Assembly (NCBI GenBank): GCA_021904315.1
Contig: CM038924.1
Coordinates: forward strand, 14,496,026 to 14,560,025
From: Sphagnum magellanicum
Lineage: Eukaryota; Streptophyta; Sphagnopsida; Sphagnales; Sphagnaceae
DNA: 64,000 bases
Direction of reading: 5' to 3'
The notes beneath the pieces are model-generated. The model did not search any database, was not told where the DNA came from, and worked only from the letters and a program-made list of their open reading frames with translations. Shown piece after piece: positions 50,272-62,355 of this stretch. The position numbers were made by a program, and so were the translations under genes. The stretch's first letter is position 1; the number at the start of each line of letters is the position of its first letter.

Positions 50272-52640
50272 ATGGCAGAAAAGGACAAGGTCATGGTTTT
50301 TAAAAATGTTGGTGGTGTTGATGAAGATAGTCACAAGCTAAGTGGGAATCCAACAACAAACTTGTTAAATGTTGAGAGCATCCACTTGCAAATTAACAAC
50401 AACCTTGTAGAAAATGATGAACTACTTCTTGCAAATATTACAACTCAAGCTCATAAATGGAAACCAAACAACAAAAACTCAATGTGTTGGGGGTTTTTTG
50501 CAGTTAATGACAATTTTCTTATTGATTTCAAGAACCCACTTAAACTACAATGCATCATTTATAATCCGAATCCACAAGAAGTTGGTAACACTCCTAACTA
50601 GAGCTCTACTTTGTGTAAGGGACCAATCAAATATAATAAATGAATGACATTATTCCCATGAAAACTTACATTGAAGGTGCCCATGCTCGTTTGCTTGACA
50701 AAAGAAAGTTAAAACTAATTAATATTGCTACAGCAAACCATTTTGATATATATCATAGTCAATAACCAAAGAAGAAAAAGGTTACATTATCTAGGTTTGC
50801 AATTACAACATTTTTTGGCTCAAAAAATCCTTACAAGCATGGTGATGAAACACATTAAAAGTTTTTACAAGATTTGGTCCTTTACATTTACAAAGGATAC
50901 ATGACTTTGTTAACATGTGAAAAACATTTGGTTGCAAAGGTTAACTCTTCACCAATGTCCTTGTGTTAATTTTCTTTCTTGTTCAAATCTTGTGCAACAT
51001 GTGCTACCTAAACTGGTTCAAAAGACCATGGATTTGCATGTGTTGCATAGTCTTGAAACTACAACCATAGTTTGTGCAAGCTTTGATATCTTGATGTCCA
51101 AAGGTGGGGTAGACACTTTTGCATCAGTGATTAACTATTTAGATAAAGTTGGATTCCACAACATGTTATTGTAAGATTCTTTGAAGTTCAAGAAATTAGT
51201 GGCAATGCCATGGTTTTGCAACCCCAAGGTCTGCTGGAAAATTTTGGAATAATTCACCATGTTTTTGTTTTTGTGAAATATGAAGGCATAAATTTGGGAT
51301 CCATGGCTATGGATTGCGATTTATTGTTGATTGCAAGACTTTAAAGATTTTGCGAGTGTATGAAGGTACTTGTTTTGGGCATGTCATGTCTAAAATTTGC
51401 TAATACACAACAAATGATGATAAAGGTTTCAATGGGATTGATTTTCGTAAATGTGAAAGATTCTCAAGTTGCATTGCAAAAAACAATTACATGGACAAAG
51501 AACTCGGCAAAAAGGAAGCAGGAGTGGGAGAGGGCATGCTTGGATAATGGGTTGTGGCTTCATAAGTTGAAAAATCCTATCAAAATAAAATTTGTTAGCA
51601 AGGTAATCATGTTTGAAAAAACTTTAGAATTCAAAGCAACAATTTTATTATGTTATGGCAAGCAAAAAACATTGGTTTGTAGTAACAAGTCCCAAAGGCC
51701 CAAGTGTGGGCCATTGTTGAAGTTGTCATTACATGTTTAAATCTAATGGTGTCTCCATATGTGCTAAATCAATCCAAAGGACACTGGTTGATGTCTGATG
51801 CCTTGGTGACTACAATTAATTTGATTCTAGCCATGGAATTTCAGCCAAATCCCTTTGCTAATGGGGGTGAAACATTTGACCAATTTGATGTTGAACTCCA
51901 TATGTTGAACAAAAACATGCAATAAGAGGTGGTGAAGGTGATCAAACCCTTTTTATAGTTTTTGAAAACATTTGATTCTTGCCAAGTTCATAATATGATG
52001 ACATTAATGTTGGATCCCCTTTACAAATCTTTATAGGTTGTTCAAAATTATGTGGGGAATGGGAATGCAATATGCCTTTATGATATGAAAGAAATCCCAT
52101 TTTTTATGATAGTTTTTGAAAGGTTAAACCTTTATATCCAAGCACAAGTGGTTGCTTTAGTTGATGGACTTCCTATTGAAGAAGATGAAACCAACATGTT
52201 TGGTGTTAGGGCATTTGTGGAAAAATCTTCATGGGCATTGGTTATTAGGGAATTGTCTTTATTTCAAAGGTTGGTTATACCTCTAGTTATGTGTGCAAAT
52301 CCATTTACTTGGTGGAAGACCCATGAAGGTCAATTTCCAAATGTTGACTTCCTTACCAAACAAGTTCTTGGGATTACAAGGTTTCAAATTGAGACTTAAA
52401 GAATGTTCAACCTAATTGGTGTTTTGAAAGCTTTGAAGCATTGTTACCTACAAGTCCAAAATTTGGACTAGATTATTTTTATCATCAACAATTGGCCTAA
52501 TGACCCACACCTAAATTGCACACTTAATGTGGACCTAAAAGACTATTTGAAGGTTTAAATTGGTTTAGCTAAGGATAATTATGAGCTGATTGAAGAAGTT
52601 GAATACTTTGAAGAGCTACAAATTGATGAGGATTAGGTAA
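50272..52640 (+). pseudogene. hAT-family transposase, degenerate
   Basis: Fragments in several frames follow the hAT order. 50272-50598 is an N-terminal region starting MAEKDKVMVF, in the place of a BED finger. 50917-51171 reads DILMSKGGVDTFASVINYL, the zone of the first catalytic Asp. The frame then shifts to VRFFEVQEISGNAM..VKYEGINLGSMA (about 51171-51310), where the family's usual second Asp (VKDEG type) reads Tyr. 51360-51737 contains GLIFVNVKDSQVALQKTITW. 51704-51922 contains MAMEFQPN-like sequence (as LAMEFQPNPFANGG). 52052-52396 gives the C-terminal dimerisation segment NPFTWWKTHEG..FLTKQVLGITRFQIET, then a stop and further in-frame matches to 52640. Multiple stops and at least three frame changes make it a pseudogene. 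It lies within 48365-53196. Confidence 0.85.
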
Positions 52641-53233
52641 TTTATCTAAACCTTAAACCAAAAAAAAATCCTCTTTCTACTCTTCTTGTCCAACTAACCA
52701 AGTAACTTTTAATTTTTTGTTTGATGTGGTAGGTTTGGCGATTTATGGACTAGTTTTTGGAGCTCAATAAGTTTCTGAAGGTTTTTGGTTTCTTGGGCTT
52801 TTATTTTATGAGATTGGGGTGGTTTGTAATTTGTATGGATTTTGCTTTGTTTTTTTTGGAGGCAGCTTGCACTGTTGTGGGTAGAGTTCTGTAAAGAACT
52901 AGATTCAATTCCTCCTAAGTTACTTCATGCTTTTTTATAAAAAAATTTACAATTGAACTAACATGTTCAACTTGTTAATTATAATCACTATACATATTTA
53001 AATGTTACTATGGTTTTGAAAACCAACAAATGCATATTTGACAATGAATGAAAAAATTCAAGAATGCATAACTTGTAGTATTAAAAAAATTTGGTGAAAT
53101 ATTCGGATGCATATCCTTATACTAAGAATTGTTTTTCATTTTGTCTTATTTATATCTTGTGGATAGGTCTAAAATCCTATCACTGGTTCAACACTGGTTT
53201 TTACCCTGGTACCTGTGCATGTGCTGGTTCACC

Positions 53234-54949
53234 CAAGTCAAGATGAGGATGCCCCAAGTTGTGAATTCCAAGTGAAACTATGCATGCTGCTGACTGAAAT
53301 GTTGTGATATTGCAGATCCAAGTCTGGATCTGTCTATTACTAGTGTCAAATGGTCCATCTAGTTATTTGGTAGGGGGGGATTATGCCTTATTCTTGGATC
53401 AGTGGGATTGAATAGGGGGGAATAAATTGACCTCCCACTCATTCTAGCCTGCTCAATTATCTGCAATCTAACTGGCCAACCAAGGACAGCCCTGATGGAT
53501 TAAAATGTCTTTGCTCATAGGCATGCAAGGATTGAAGAATTAGTGTTACTTAGTATACAATGCTTCTAGTAAGTTATAGTTGAAATGTGTAATGCAAATG
53601 AAATCACCAATGATCTATTTTTGGGCAATATCATGGATTATTAATTAGGTAGGGATAAAGTTAGTGACTAGAAGTCATGTGCATGCTATGTAATTTCTCC
53701 TTTCAAGGTTGCGACCATCATTGGTATGTTTTATGTATTATTAATCTATCATAATATATATTGTAGATGGATGTGAAAGTACATAAGAGCCATTTTCCAT
53801 TTCAAACTAATTTCAAAAAGTGTGAAACATTTTTACACAATCTAACATGGGAGAAAATTTATTATTAGATAAGATTAGTAAGCTCATAGCTCCATCCATT
53901 GCAATAAAATGACTATTAGAATTCTAGTTGGCCAGCCATACTGATGGTCCATGTGTGATATCTGCATAGTCTATCGCAATGTATATCGTCCCATATATAC
54001 CCTTGTCAATGAGAGAAGCCAAACATTTAACACTAAATTTGAATTTAATAATTGGTGATATTGCTCAAATATAGTGAACAGCTAAAGCTATTCAGAGTGA
54101 GGAAATGATCCCTATCAAATTTGCGTTTTGATTCCTTTCAGTGAACGAATCAGTCTTAGAAAGAAGGAATCACATGTTCTTGAGAGTGCATCAAATTTCA
54201 AACATGAATATATTCTACTCAGAAAAATAAATTGTGCAAACCTTTCCTTTTGAGAAAATATTATATTATTAGGCATCATTAAGGACATGCCTAAAGTTGT
54301 GTACTATTTGCATTGGAGAATAAGCTTCACTAAATTCATTCCACATGTCTAATGCTCGCCCTCCTAAAGACTTCCTTGTATTAATTAGTGTAATTGGAGG
54401 GCACCTTTACAAGGATATTTTTTCCTCGACTATTTGCTTCCAAAAACGGAATGCCCATTGGAGTGGGTCCATCCAAGGGGTGTTTGGTTTTTGGAAACAT
54501 CCTCACCTTTTTCTGTTTTTCTCTCCATCTGAAAAAGAAACAGAACAAAATTGGAGGTCTTTACACTCCATAAAGCCCTTGGCTACAGACTTTACCCTAC
54601 ACTATAACCCTGCTTTGTTATTCCCTACATCCCCATCTCCCGTGGCAATGCAGCCCTTGGCTTAAGAACTTGTCAAGAGCTTGCATTGCTGCATCTTTTT
54701 GCTGTGTTTGCATTGTAAAGTTGTGTACTTTATTACAAGTAGCTGCACAAGACTAGATCCCAAAATAATATACTACAGGCCTTAGCCACAAGCAATATCC
54801 AAAAACCAGAACTCTAGGGTTTAGAAATTTGAAGAACTGGGCTACAACCGACATCTGAAGATCCACCCAAACTAGATGGATAGAAGTCAAGGAAAAAGCC
54901 ACAAGTTTCAATCTTGTTTTCAAATGTACTTAACAGAACAATATTGAAC
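53234..54949. other. Intergenic, no supported gene
   Basis: A GGGGTGTTTGGTTTTTGG word at 54478 is typical of Tourist-like MITE ends, but no matching right end was found. The 106-codon open frame at 54345-54665 contains this word and has no domain. Confidence 0.45.
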
Positions 54950-55145
54950 AGTATTGAAGGTTCTCCTTCAAGGTCACCAACAAAAACAATAGCCATTCTT
55001 GAACAAGATTGTTGACTACAAATAAAATAAAAATTCTCCAACTTTGCACTCTGCTTACCCATTGAATAGCTCAAAGCCATTAGGAAATAGGGAACCTGAG
55101 TTTTTGAAACCCTAAGTTCTCTATTGTTGATGAGAAGGGCCAGTA
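54950..55145 (-). repeat. Dispersed repeat with conserved translation, copy 2
   Basis: The inverted partner of 27107-27298. The minus-strand translation NRELRVSKTQVPYFLM..CSQQSCSRMAIVFVGDL lines up with the + translation of the first copy. The open frame continues leftward to 54814 without a stop. Confidence 0.5.
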
Positions 55146-55304
55146 TCATCACAACATGTATATTCAAAAATTAGGTACCACCCATGTCAGGCATCAACGG
55201 AGGTATCATGGATCACCATATGAGATTTTGAAAAAAGGATACTTCAGCAAGGTTATATCAGCCTGGTCAGTTTATCAATATCAGGATTACGAGGAGACCA
55301 TAAA

Positions 55305-55342
55305 CAGGGCTCCCTTGATATGGCAGGGCTCCCTTGATATGG
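55305..55342 (+). repeat. 19-bp tandem duplication
   Basis: CAGGGCTCCCTTGATATGG occurs twice head to tail at 55305 and 55324. Confidence 0.85.
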
Positions 55343-56577
55343 TGTATGGGGTCAGAATCCCGACCAAAACTGCTTCCAATATGGGCAACCATGCGGTAGA
55401 TTTTATGTGTGTGTATGTGTGTGGGCATGCAAAATAGAATCCATGGGATTGTAGCTGTGCTCTGCAATGCTGTGGATCTGCTGTAGGCTTGAGTGTAGTT
55501 TTCAGCTAGTTCCTTGGTAGTCAACAGTGCAGGTAATGGACGGCTGCAAAAGCAAGCATGACTAAAAGTCTGTTCCTTAAGCAACAAGTCTTAAGGCAAG
55601 GTTAAACTATGGACAAAATGGGCTTCGCAGTGGAGCTCTCCCCATTGGTTGACAACCTTGCTTACTTACTAAACACTCTAGATGTGACGGCGATGAGCAG
55701 ACTAAGTAAAAATCAAGTGCATGTGAAAGTAGCAATTGTTTTCACATTCAATAATTTGTATTCAAAACAATTCAGAGAACCAACTGACAACCCTTCACAC
55801 CACGACATTGCTATTACCTATGTGATGTATGACCCATTTTAGTCACAAAATTAGATTGAATTCATCCATATATTAAGGAAGGTAGTTTATTTGTTCTGTT
55901 TGCTTGTTTGTTTGTCAGTAGAGATTTCTCAAATCACTGTGCTCTTGGTATTGTTGGAAAGTCCTCCATGAGTAAATGCGCACCAAGATGTTTTTGCAGT
56001 GTTTAGACTTACGATGCAGGAGTTATTGACTATTGAATAAGTTTTTTGAACAAAATTCAAAATGATCAAAACTAAATATTTGAGGGAAATTGGGGCCAGC
56101 TCTTTGTACTACTGGAAATCCGTTGATAGTGAAATTTCTTAGAGGTGATTTTGTAATTTTTAGAGCTAAGTTTGTGTTTGGGGGGGGGGTCGAGATGTTG
56201 AATTTTGAGTAATTTCTGTCATTGGAAATTAATTTAAACTTTTAAATAGTTTTTCTCACAATTGAGCTCTATCAGAATGCCATGTTAACAATTGGGCCAA
56301 TGGTACATGTCACATTAGTCAAACATTAAATGAGCAGTATAATTTGAGTTTGCAAGCCGCCAGTGTTGTTCTCCTAATACTTGCAGAAAATCTTCTGGTC
56401 CCTACTGAACTACAGATTTCAAGTTTGGCATGCAGACCAAATAGGAGACCGAATTTTAAACCTCATAGTTTTAAATTTTAAGTCTTGGTCTTAAGCAACT
56501 GTCGAACGCATAGAGAGTGATCACTTTGGCGATCTAATCAGATTGGCCATGTACACATTAGAGATATCCGTAAAGTC
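55343..56577. other. Intergenic, nothing recognised
   Basis: No gene or delimited element. A 9-G run lies near 56180. Confidence 0.5.
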
Positions 56578-56725
56578 AGGAAAAGACAGGGTGGGTACCC
56601 TGAGTTTGGTCATACACAAGGTGAGATTTTGAAAAAACCTGAAAATAGGTACATTAGCATTCAACAGGGGTGAAACTCAGTAAACCATCAATTTGATGGT
56701 TTCATGAGTTTCACCCTGTCTTTCC
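56578..56725. mobile_element. Small inverted-repeat element (MITE-like)
   Basis: The left end CAGGAAAAGACAGGGTG and the right end CACCCTGTCTTTCCTC are inverted copies. Inside the right half a near-perfect hairpin (56665-56716) pairs GGGTGAAACTCA..AACCATCAA with its inverse. A target duplication was not resolved, so class is unknown. Confidence 0.45.
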
Positions 56726-57928
56726 TCTTTCCTGAGCGCATCCACTGCTGCGACATAAATTTTCACTGCTCCTACCTGTACACCTACTATAATTCCTCTC
56801 GAACCTTGTGCATTAAATGTCGAGTTTCAACATGTCATAATCAGATTTCCTCACTTTGCGGATACCACTACAAGAGGGGTTCGGTGGTTGAAAGACAGGG
56901 TGACTTGACGGATTCCTTTATTGTTCAGAATCTATTTATCTGGTAAACACACAGATAAACCAGTGTATCAGGATTCAGTAGAAGCCAAATTGAATGGGGC
57001 TAATATTGGTCTGTCGGAGGGTACTTCCCACTTGGTCTTCATTGTCCCCTTGGGCTGCAAGTCTGCATTTTCTCCTTCTAACTTGACTTGTTCTTCTAAA
57101 AGAATGACCTAACTTGTTGGTATTCATTATTTAAGCATATACAAAAACCTTCCTCTCATAAAAAAATTCCAAGATTTTTCTTAGTGTATCTTGGATGTAC
57201 ACTCACAAAGCATAAAATCTCATGGGGGCGTTTTGGAAGAACAAGCACTCACAAGCATGGGCATTCCATTTTTTGAATGCTCCATGTTGTTTTTCCCATA
57301 ATACCCAGTAAGTACCTTCCGCATATCACAAATTAAAAAATGAAAAATAAAAACTCCCTACCTTGATTTTATGCTTAGTTATGCCCTCAGAACAGGGGAG
57401 TTCTGAAAGTTAGCACCCCTTGGCTTTGTCTCAGGCAGGCACTTGCTTCCAGAACTCTCCACTCCTGGGCCATTACCCTACATCTTAATACCAAATGTGA
57501 AGAAAAGCTTCCTATCGACCAGAGAAAACACACACAAGGCAAGTAGGTCCTTTGTTGTGTCTGGAAGGTTTACCATTCTTTTACCTCCCTTACCATGTTT
57601 ATGAGGCACGCAGCTTGGTGCTCAGGTTTACCTGGCACTCCTATTCAGTACCAACAGGTAGTGGACTGTGTAACCCATTGATTGGAAGGTGAGGGTGAAC
57701 CAGCACCTATAACTTGGGGTACTTATTTCTGTTTCATATTAATTAGTTGGGGGTGCATCACAAGTCCAACCAATTTGATTGGCCCTTAGCAAAAAAAAAG
57801 TTGAAACTATGGAGACTACCCAAAATAGAAAAATCTATGGACAGATGGAGTGCCTCGCCCTCTGGCCCACCTATATAGAAGAGAAGGGGAGGACTTTGGA
57901 CAAAACATATGGGATTAGAGCCAGGTGC
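56726..57928. other. Intergenic, nothing secure
   Basis: A frame at 56704-56946 contains a CCDI word that superficially recalls an HMA site. It lacks the rest of the domain, the exon plan and splice signals, so it is not called. Confidence 0.45.
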
Positions 57929-58005
57929 TATTGGGAACACCCTTGGGGAACACATTGGGAACCTGATAGGAACCCGTCGGGAACTTGAAGGGAATATGTT
58001 GGGAA
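57929..58005 (+). repeat. Degenerate GGGAAC minisatellite
   Basis: (T)GGGAAC or close variants recur about every 13-16 bp (TTGGGAACAC, TTGGGGAACAC, TTGGGAACCTG, CGGGAACTTG, TTGGGAACAA). Confidence 0.6.
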
Positions 58006-58510
58006 CAAAGGAAAAAAGAAAAAATTCCTTCCCCCCACCCTCAAAGAAACTTAAAAGAAAAAAAAATCAAGGCACTTTGAGTGCATGCTGAGCCTTCCCA
58101 TTGGCTGCATGAAATTTCTATTCCAAAACTGTTTGTCACCATTTTTGGCCTGGGCTAATACCCCCATTATAAACTGGGGGAACTTATTATAGTACTGTCA
58201 GGATCGTTAGTGATGCCTCTTTAAACCTATATTCAACTCAGAAAGTGTTGGATATGTCTTTGGGGACCCTTATTTAGTCTGAGGACAGTATTTTTTTACT
58301 GTTTAGAAGCACCCCCATATGTAGTAGAGATTGGGGTTTTCACACATGGTCCACCAAAGGTATCCAAATGTGCCCAAATGCGCACCCAAATGAATGCACT
58401 ATAGGAATGTGCCCAAAATGTGCATCTTAACGAATGCAAACAATAATAAAAATTTCATACATCATAGTTGGTAGGGCAGGAAAGTGTTAAATAGGTCAAA
58501 GAAATTAAAT
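58006..58510. other. Intergenic repeat fragment
   Basis: 58200-58345 shares the TTTAGTCT..TTTAGAAGCA..TTGGGGTTTTCAC order with 48260-48364, an unbroken relative of the repeat that hosts the hAT insertion. No gene. Confidence 0.45.
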
Positions 58511-58760
58511 GCAGTCAGTACAAAAGTATGGCCAAGACTAATTGACCCCACATTGGAATCATGGTAAAAACCCAAAAATCCATTTAAATTGCTTATAAAT
58601 ATTCTAAATATTTACAAATTTCATCTCCGTAATCTAAATCAAGGTCCCTGAATCCAAATCAATAATTTTTGGGCGTAATATGCCCATTTAAATGGGTTTT
58701 GGGTTTTCACCATGATCCCAAAGTGGGGGGTCAATTCACCCTGGCCCAAAAGTACTGCTG
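58511..58760. mobile_element. MITE-like inverted-repeat element, ~250 bp
   Basis: Long imperfect terminal inverted repeats: the left arm GCAG..CAGTAC..AATTGACCCC..ATCATGGTAAAAACCC runs to about 58588, and the right arm is its inverse from about 58680 to 58760 (GGGTTTTCACCATGATCCC..GGGGTCAATT..GTACTGCTGC). The middle is AT-rich and non-coding. No convincing target duplication was found. Partial matches (GGGGCTTTTACCATGGTACC) occur at 61660. Confidence 0.65.
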
Positions 58761-60699
58761 CGATTTTTCCCCCAGTCTGCCCTTTGCCCCCCATTCACAT
58801 CTTCTAAAAAACATTAGGTGAGACTAAGCACGTGTTGCACTCACCACCTTCCATCTTATAAATGTTCCAAAGGGCACATGACATGCCCAGTGACATGTTA
58901 CATGCCCTTAATGCTCCTGACATGTCCAAAACATGCATAACATGGACCCAAAACGTTTAGGTATCACAAGGTAAACACAGACATGACAAACGGCAGAGTC
59001 GGGGAAAAGAACGCGGCAGTACTTTTTTTTTTTACTGGCTGCATTTGATTTCTTTTACCGATTTAACATCTTCCAGGTGGTTTCAACTCTGCACATAACT
59101 CCAGGAAAGCAAATTGCAGAATCAGAAAGGGGATGAGCAATGAGGACATACCCATTTATTTGGGTTACCCTTGAGCCTTTACTGTCCATAGTTTTTTCAT
59201 CCATCCATTTTCTAAAGATCGGCACTCCGATTGGCTGTCGGTAAGTATGTGTGCACACTACACCCTTTCAAAGTGGTGTGTAAGAAGAGCACAGTACAAC
59301 AAAATTCAAACAAATCTGTTGAGTACACAACAGCAGCACCAGTAGCATCATCCGTGCCTGCCATCCCCACTCCAGTACACACAACTTCCTGGTAAGTGTA
59401 GGCCCGGTGGGTCTCAGAGTAAAAAAACTCTGTTCCACCCTTCTTTTAACTAGTACAAAAAGCAGCAGGGAACAACGAGGCAAATATGGTAAAGGTAAAA
59501 GCAACATGCGGTAAGAGCCGTCCCTACATTTGATTGCATCATCTCCATTTATTTCCCTAGTAAAAAATTAATGGACGGCATATGTGACAATGTTTGTGCT
59601 GTACTCTTTAATTGCTAACACATTCCTCGATGGTTCTCCACAGGATTGTGTGTGTGAGTATACATACGTGTGGGTGTGTGTGTTGTGTTCTTTTTTAAGA
59701 AATCACATTTGTTGTTGCTTAGCTATAAACCCATTGCTACACCTACTTCTAAGGACACTTAGAAATTTAATCTAATCTCATCACAAGACACTATTTGGTG
59801 GAATCACATAGTTGGAGAAGCCAATGGCAACATTACCTACTCAACACTAAAAAGGGTGATGTTTGCAAGTTCCTTTTGCCCAAGTAATTCTAATATAATA
59901 ATACCTCTCATTTTTAAAGAGCCATCCTCTCATGTACACGCATGACTACCAGCATTTTTTTCAATTTTGTGGCTTTCAAACCTTTTTTGCCAAAATTAGC
60001 ACATCGGTTGAATTCATCCTAGAAATATACTATTTTTCCAAATTTTTCCCAATTTTTTTTGTTGAAAAGACGATATGATTTTTATCCAAAATAATTACTT
60101 ATGACTATACAAATCCAAAGAATACCCCATATTCTACACTTTCCTCTAGATCTATGGAGAGAAAAAACATTTAGATTAATTTAGATCTCAAAAATCACCA
60201 CTCTTGAGAATTAATGCCAAACTTCAGTGGGGCATTTTGCAGTTAAATGGAGGAAGCCCCCTTTGGAAAACAAGAAAAGTCCCTCCTCAAGAATCCAAAT
60301 ATTCTGAAACTTCATCTACTTAATGAGATTGGGCATTTGGACCCTTCATCTCTTCATGAAAAGACAAAATGGGAGAGTTAAAATAGGATTTGTAATCTTT
60401 AGTTGTCTTTTAATAGTATCTCTTTTTAAGTTAAAACTATTCCTCAAGTCAGCTTTATATCAAAAAAGAAAGCATAGCAATATAGAAAGATTCCCCATCT
60501 TTTCTCTACAGACCGTTCCCCTACATGTTCCAAAACCCTGCCAATAGGGTAAAGATGCTAATGTGAATTTTCAATTCCCTCATCTTGGGGACCCACCTTA
60601 AGTGCTCCATACACGTCTGTATTGCAGTTGGGAATTGAGCAATATTCTTTACTTGCAGGAGAAAAAGGCCAAAAAGCCCACATGGCTAAATAAATTTGT
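58761..60699. other. Intergenic, nothing recognised
   Basis: No coding region or delimited element is supported. Confidence 0.5.
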
Positions 60700-62235
60700 G
60701 GCCAATGAAAATCCAAAGCTCCCCAAAAAACTTGATAATAAAAAAGCCATCAATTACACCTATTTAGGACAGCGTCAGTCACAAAATTTGACCATGTGAA
60801 TTTGGAGACAGAAATATGAAGACAAGTGATCAACAATCTTAGATCACCAGCCAGACAAAAGCTACTTATTACTTGGACTCTTGAAGAAGGAAATTGTAGC
60901 TCAATAAGACACTAAAAAGTTCTATATTCCAATGTAAGTATATGATATTGGAAGAAAGTGTATTGCTTGCTACCCACACCTCCCCCCCTCTTCCCCCCTC
61001 CCCACCTGTAGCCAATGAGATTTCCAAGAACTCACTTTTTTAATTTTTATTAAAGCCACCTATTACAGGCACTTAGGACATTGTCATGCACAAAATTTGA
61101 GCATGTGAATTTTGGAACCCAATTTGGAGCAGAAATATCAAGACAAGTGATTAACAAGCTTGGATCATGAGCCAGACAAAAAGCCCAATTACTTGGGCTC
61201 TTGAACACGTAAATTGTAGCTCAATGAGAAACTCAAAAAGTTCTATATTCCAATGTAAGTAAGTATATGATGGTATTAGAAGTGTATTGCTTGTTGCATA
61301 CACCCCCCAACCCCCTGAGCCACAAATTACACCTATGTAATATAGTGCAACAAATATTTGTAGGGTATTTGGAGGAATGCCTGTTGAGCGTAAGAACCTG
61401 TGGGGCATTTCTTTTAAAAATGCTTCACATCAGAGAGTATTTGCTACATGGCTTCTGGGTATCACAACGGAAAAATTTTAAATAAAAATCATCAATTTTA
61501 CACCATGTAATGCCCTCTACCGCGGATCTGCCTCTCACAAGCCCTTATTCCAGTAATGCCCACAGCCTCAGGCATTACCCTACACTTAGGACAGCATTAG
61601 GCACAAAATTTGACAATGTGAATTTAGGGACAGAATATTTAGAAGCAACTTAAATGGATTTTGGGGCTTTTACCATGGTACCAGCAGTGTTTTCTTTTCA
61701 ATTTTGTGATGTTGCCACACAGCCAATCATCCAGAAGGAGATTTAGCCACAGTTGGCTATAGACCAGCTATGAAAGTAGAAATTTAATATAATCCATTTA
61801 TATCCTGACTACTTGCTGAACAATGTGTAGAAACATGGCAATTTTTTAGAAAAAAATTACAATTGTTGGCGATTTTTTTATAAGAGAAAGGGAATATTCA
61901 ACAGATTTATTTTTTTTAATCATAAAATGGCGAAAATTCACAACCAAAACAGAAATAATTTAAATAATCGTCGAAATTCGATATGACCAATTAAAACGGA
62001 AAAAAATCATTGGGTGCAAGTGTAGGTTGTAGTTCAACCAAGGCCAAATTTGGAGATAGAAATAGCAAGAGGAGAATGAGCAGCCAGACAAAAGCTACTT
62101 ACTTGGGCACTTGAACAAGAAGTAAATTGTAGATCAATAAGAAACTAAAAAGCTTCTATATTCCAATTGTAAGTAAATGGTATTAGAAGAAAGTGTGTTG
62201 CTTGGGACCCACACACCAACACCGTCCCCCCCCCC
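60700..62235 (+). repeat. Direct-repeat units (~240-300 bp) upstream of HMA gene 2
   Basis: A unit with ACACCTAT..TTAGGACA..CACAAAATTTGA..ATGTGAATTT..GCCAGACAAAA..ACTTGGRCTCTTGAA..AAATTGTAG..TTCTATATTCCAA..GTGTATTGCTTG and a C-rich end occurs at about 60700-60995, 61008-61310 and 62047-62235. A partial copy lies at 61585-61640. The first two units are spaced about 308 bp. The last copy ends in the C-rich tract (62222-62290) about 65 bp before the TATA box of HMA gene 2. An inverted R1 copy is inserted at 61685-61960. Confidence 0.75.
61685..61960 (-). repeat. Dispersed repeat family R1, copy 5 (inverted)
   Basis: On the minus strand it reads GGCGATTTTT.. words and, at its right end, the GGCTAAATCTCC / GGATGATTGGC / GGCAACATCACAAAATTG series seen in the other copies. 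It separates the last two promoter-proximal repeat units. Confidence 0.55.
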
Positions 62236-62290
62236 GGCCCCGCCCCCTCCCCCTCCCCTCCCCTCCCCTCCCCAAAACCCTCCTCCCCCA
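62222..62290 (+). promoter_or_regulatory. C-rich polypyrimidine tract upstream of HMA gene 2
   Basis: Runs of C broken by single T or G (CCCCTCCCCTCCCC type) just upstream of the TATA box. A similar tract lies upstream of HMA gene 3 (42880-42915), though farther away. A promoter role is inference; it may equally be a repeat expansion. Confidence 0.4.
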
Positions 62291-62355
62291 TCCCGGGCCT
62301 GCGCGTAGAATGCAATGCAACCTAGGCAAGTGTTCACGGGACGTGTTGGTGTATC

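Larger units (their letters stand above)
48365..53196 (+). mobile_element. hAT transposon, 4.8 kb, degenerate
   Basis: GTTTTTAC occurs immediately outside both ends (48357-48364 and 53197-53204), a perfect 8-bp target duplication. The left end AAGTGTTGGCCGG..TAGGATTTT and the reverse complement of the right end, CAGTGTTGAACCAG..TAGGATTTT, form imperfect terminal repeats. Subterminal CATATCC / GGATATG words are frequent at 48420-48690 and appear again near 53105-53125. Contents in order: AT-rich leader with repeats, a ~71-bp tandem array (49290-50030), a broken hAT transposase (50272-52640), and a 3' tail with a possible intron (52637-52732). Boundaries are firm; loss of activity is clear from the frame damage. 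Confidence 0.9.
48192..53233 (+). repeat. Older MITE-like repeat split by the hAT insertion
   Basis: The left part (48192-48364) starts CCAGGGTTAACCAGCACC. The right part (53197-53233) ends GTGCTGGTTCACCC, the inverted counterpart. The hAT element at 48365-53196 separates them. A related uninterrupted junction is seen at 61645-61680 (TTTGGGGCTTTTACCATGGTACC). The TTTAGTCT..TTTAGAAGCA..TTGGGGTTTT order also recurs at 58270-58345. Confidence 0.6.

Noticed and set aside
54478-54665. Tourist-like MITE starting GGGGTGTTTGG
   Set aside because: No inverted partner or TAA duplication on the right side.
56704-56946. Frame with a CCDI word, considered as a fourth HMA gene
   Set aside because: The second Cys spacing, the rest of the domain, and the conserved exon plan are all missing.
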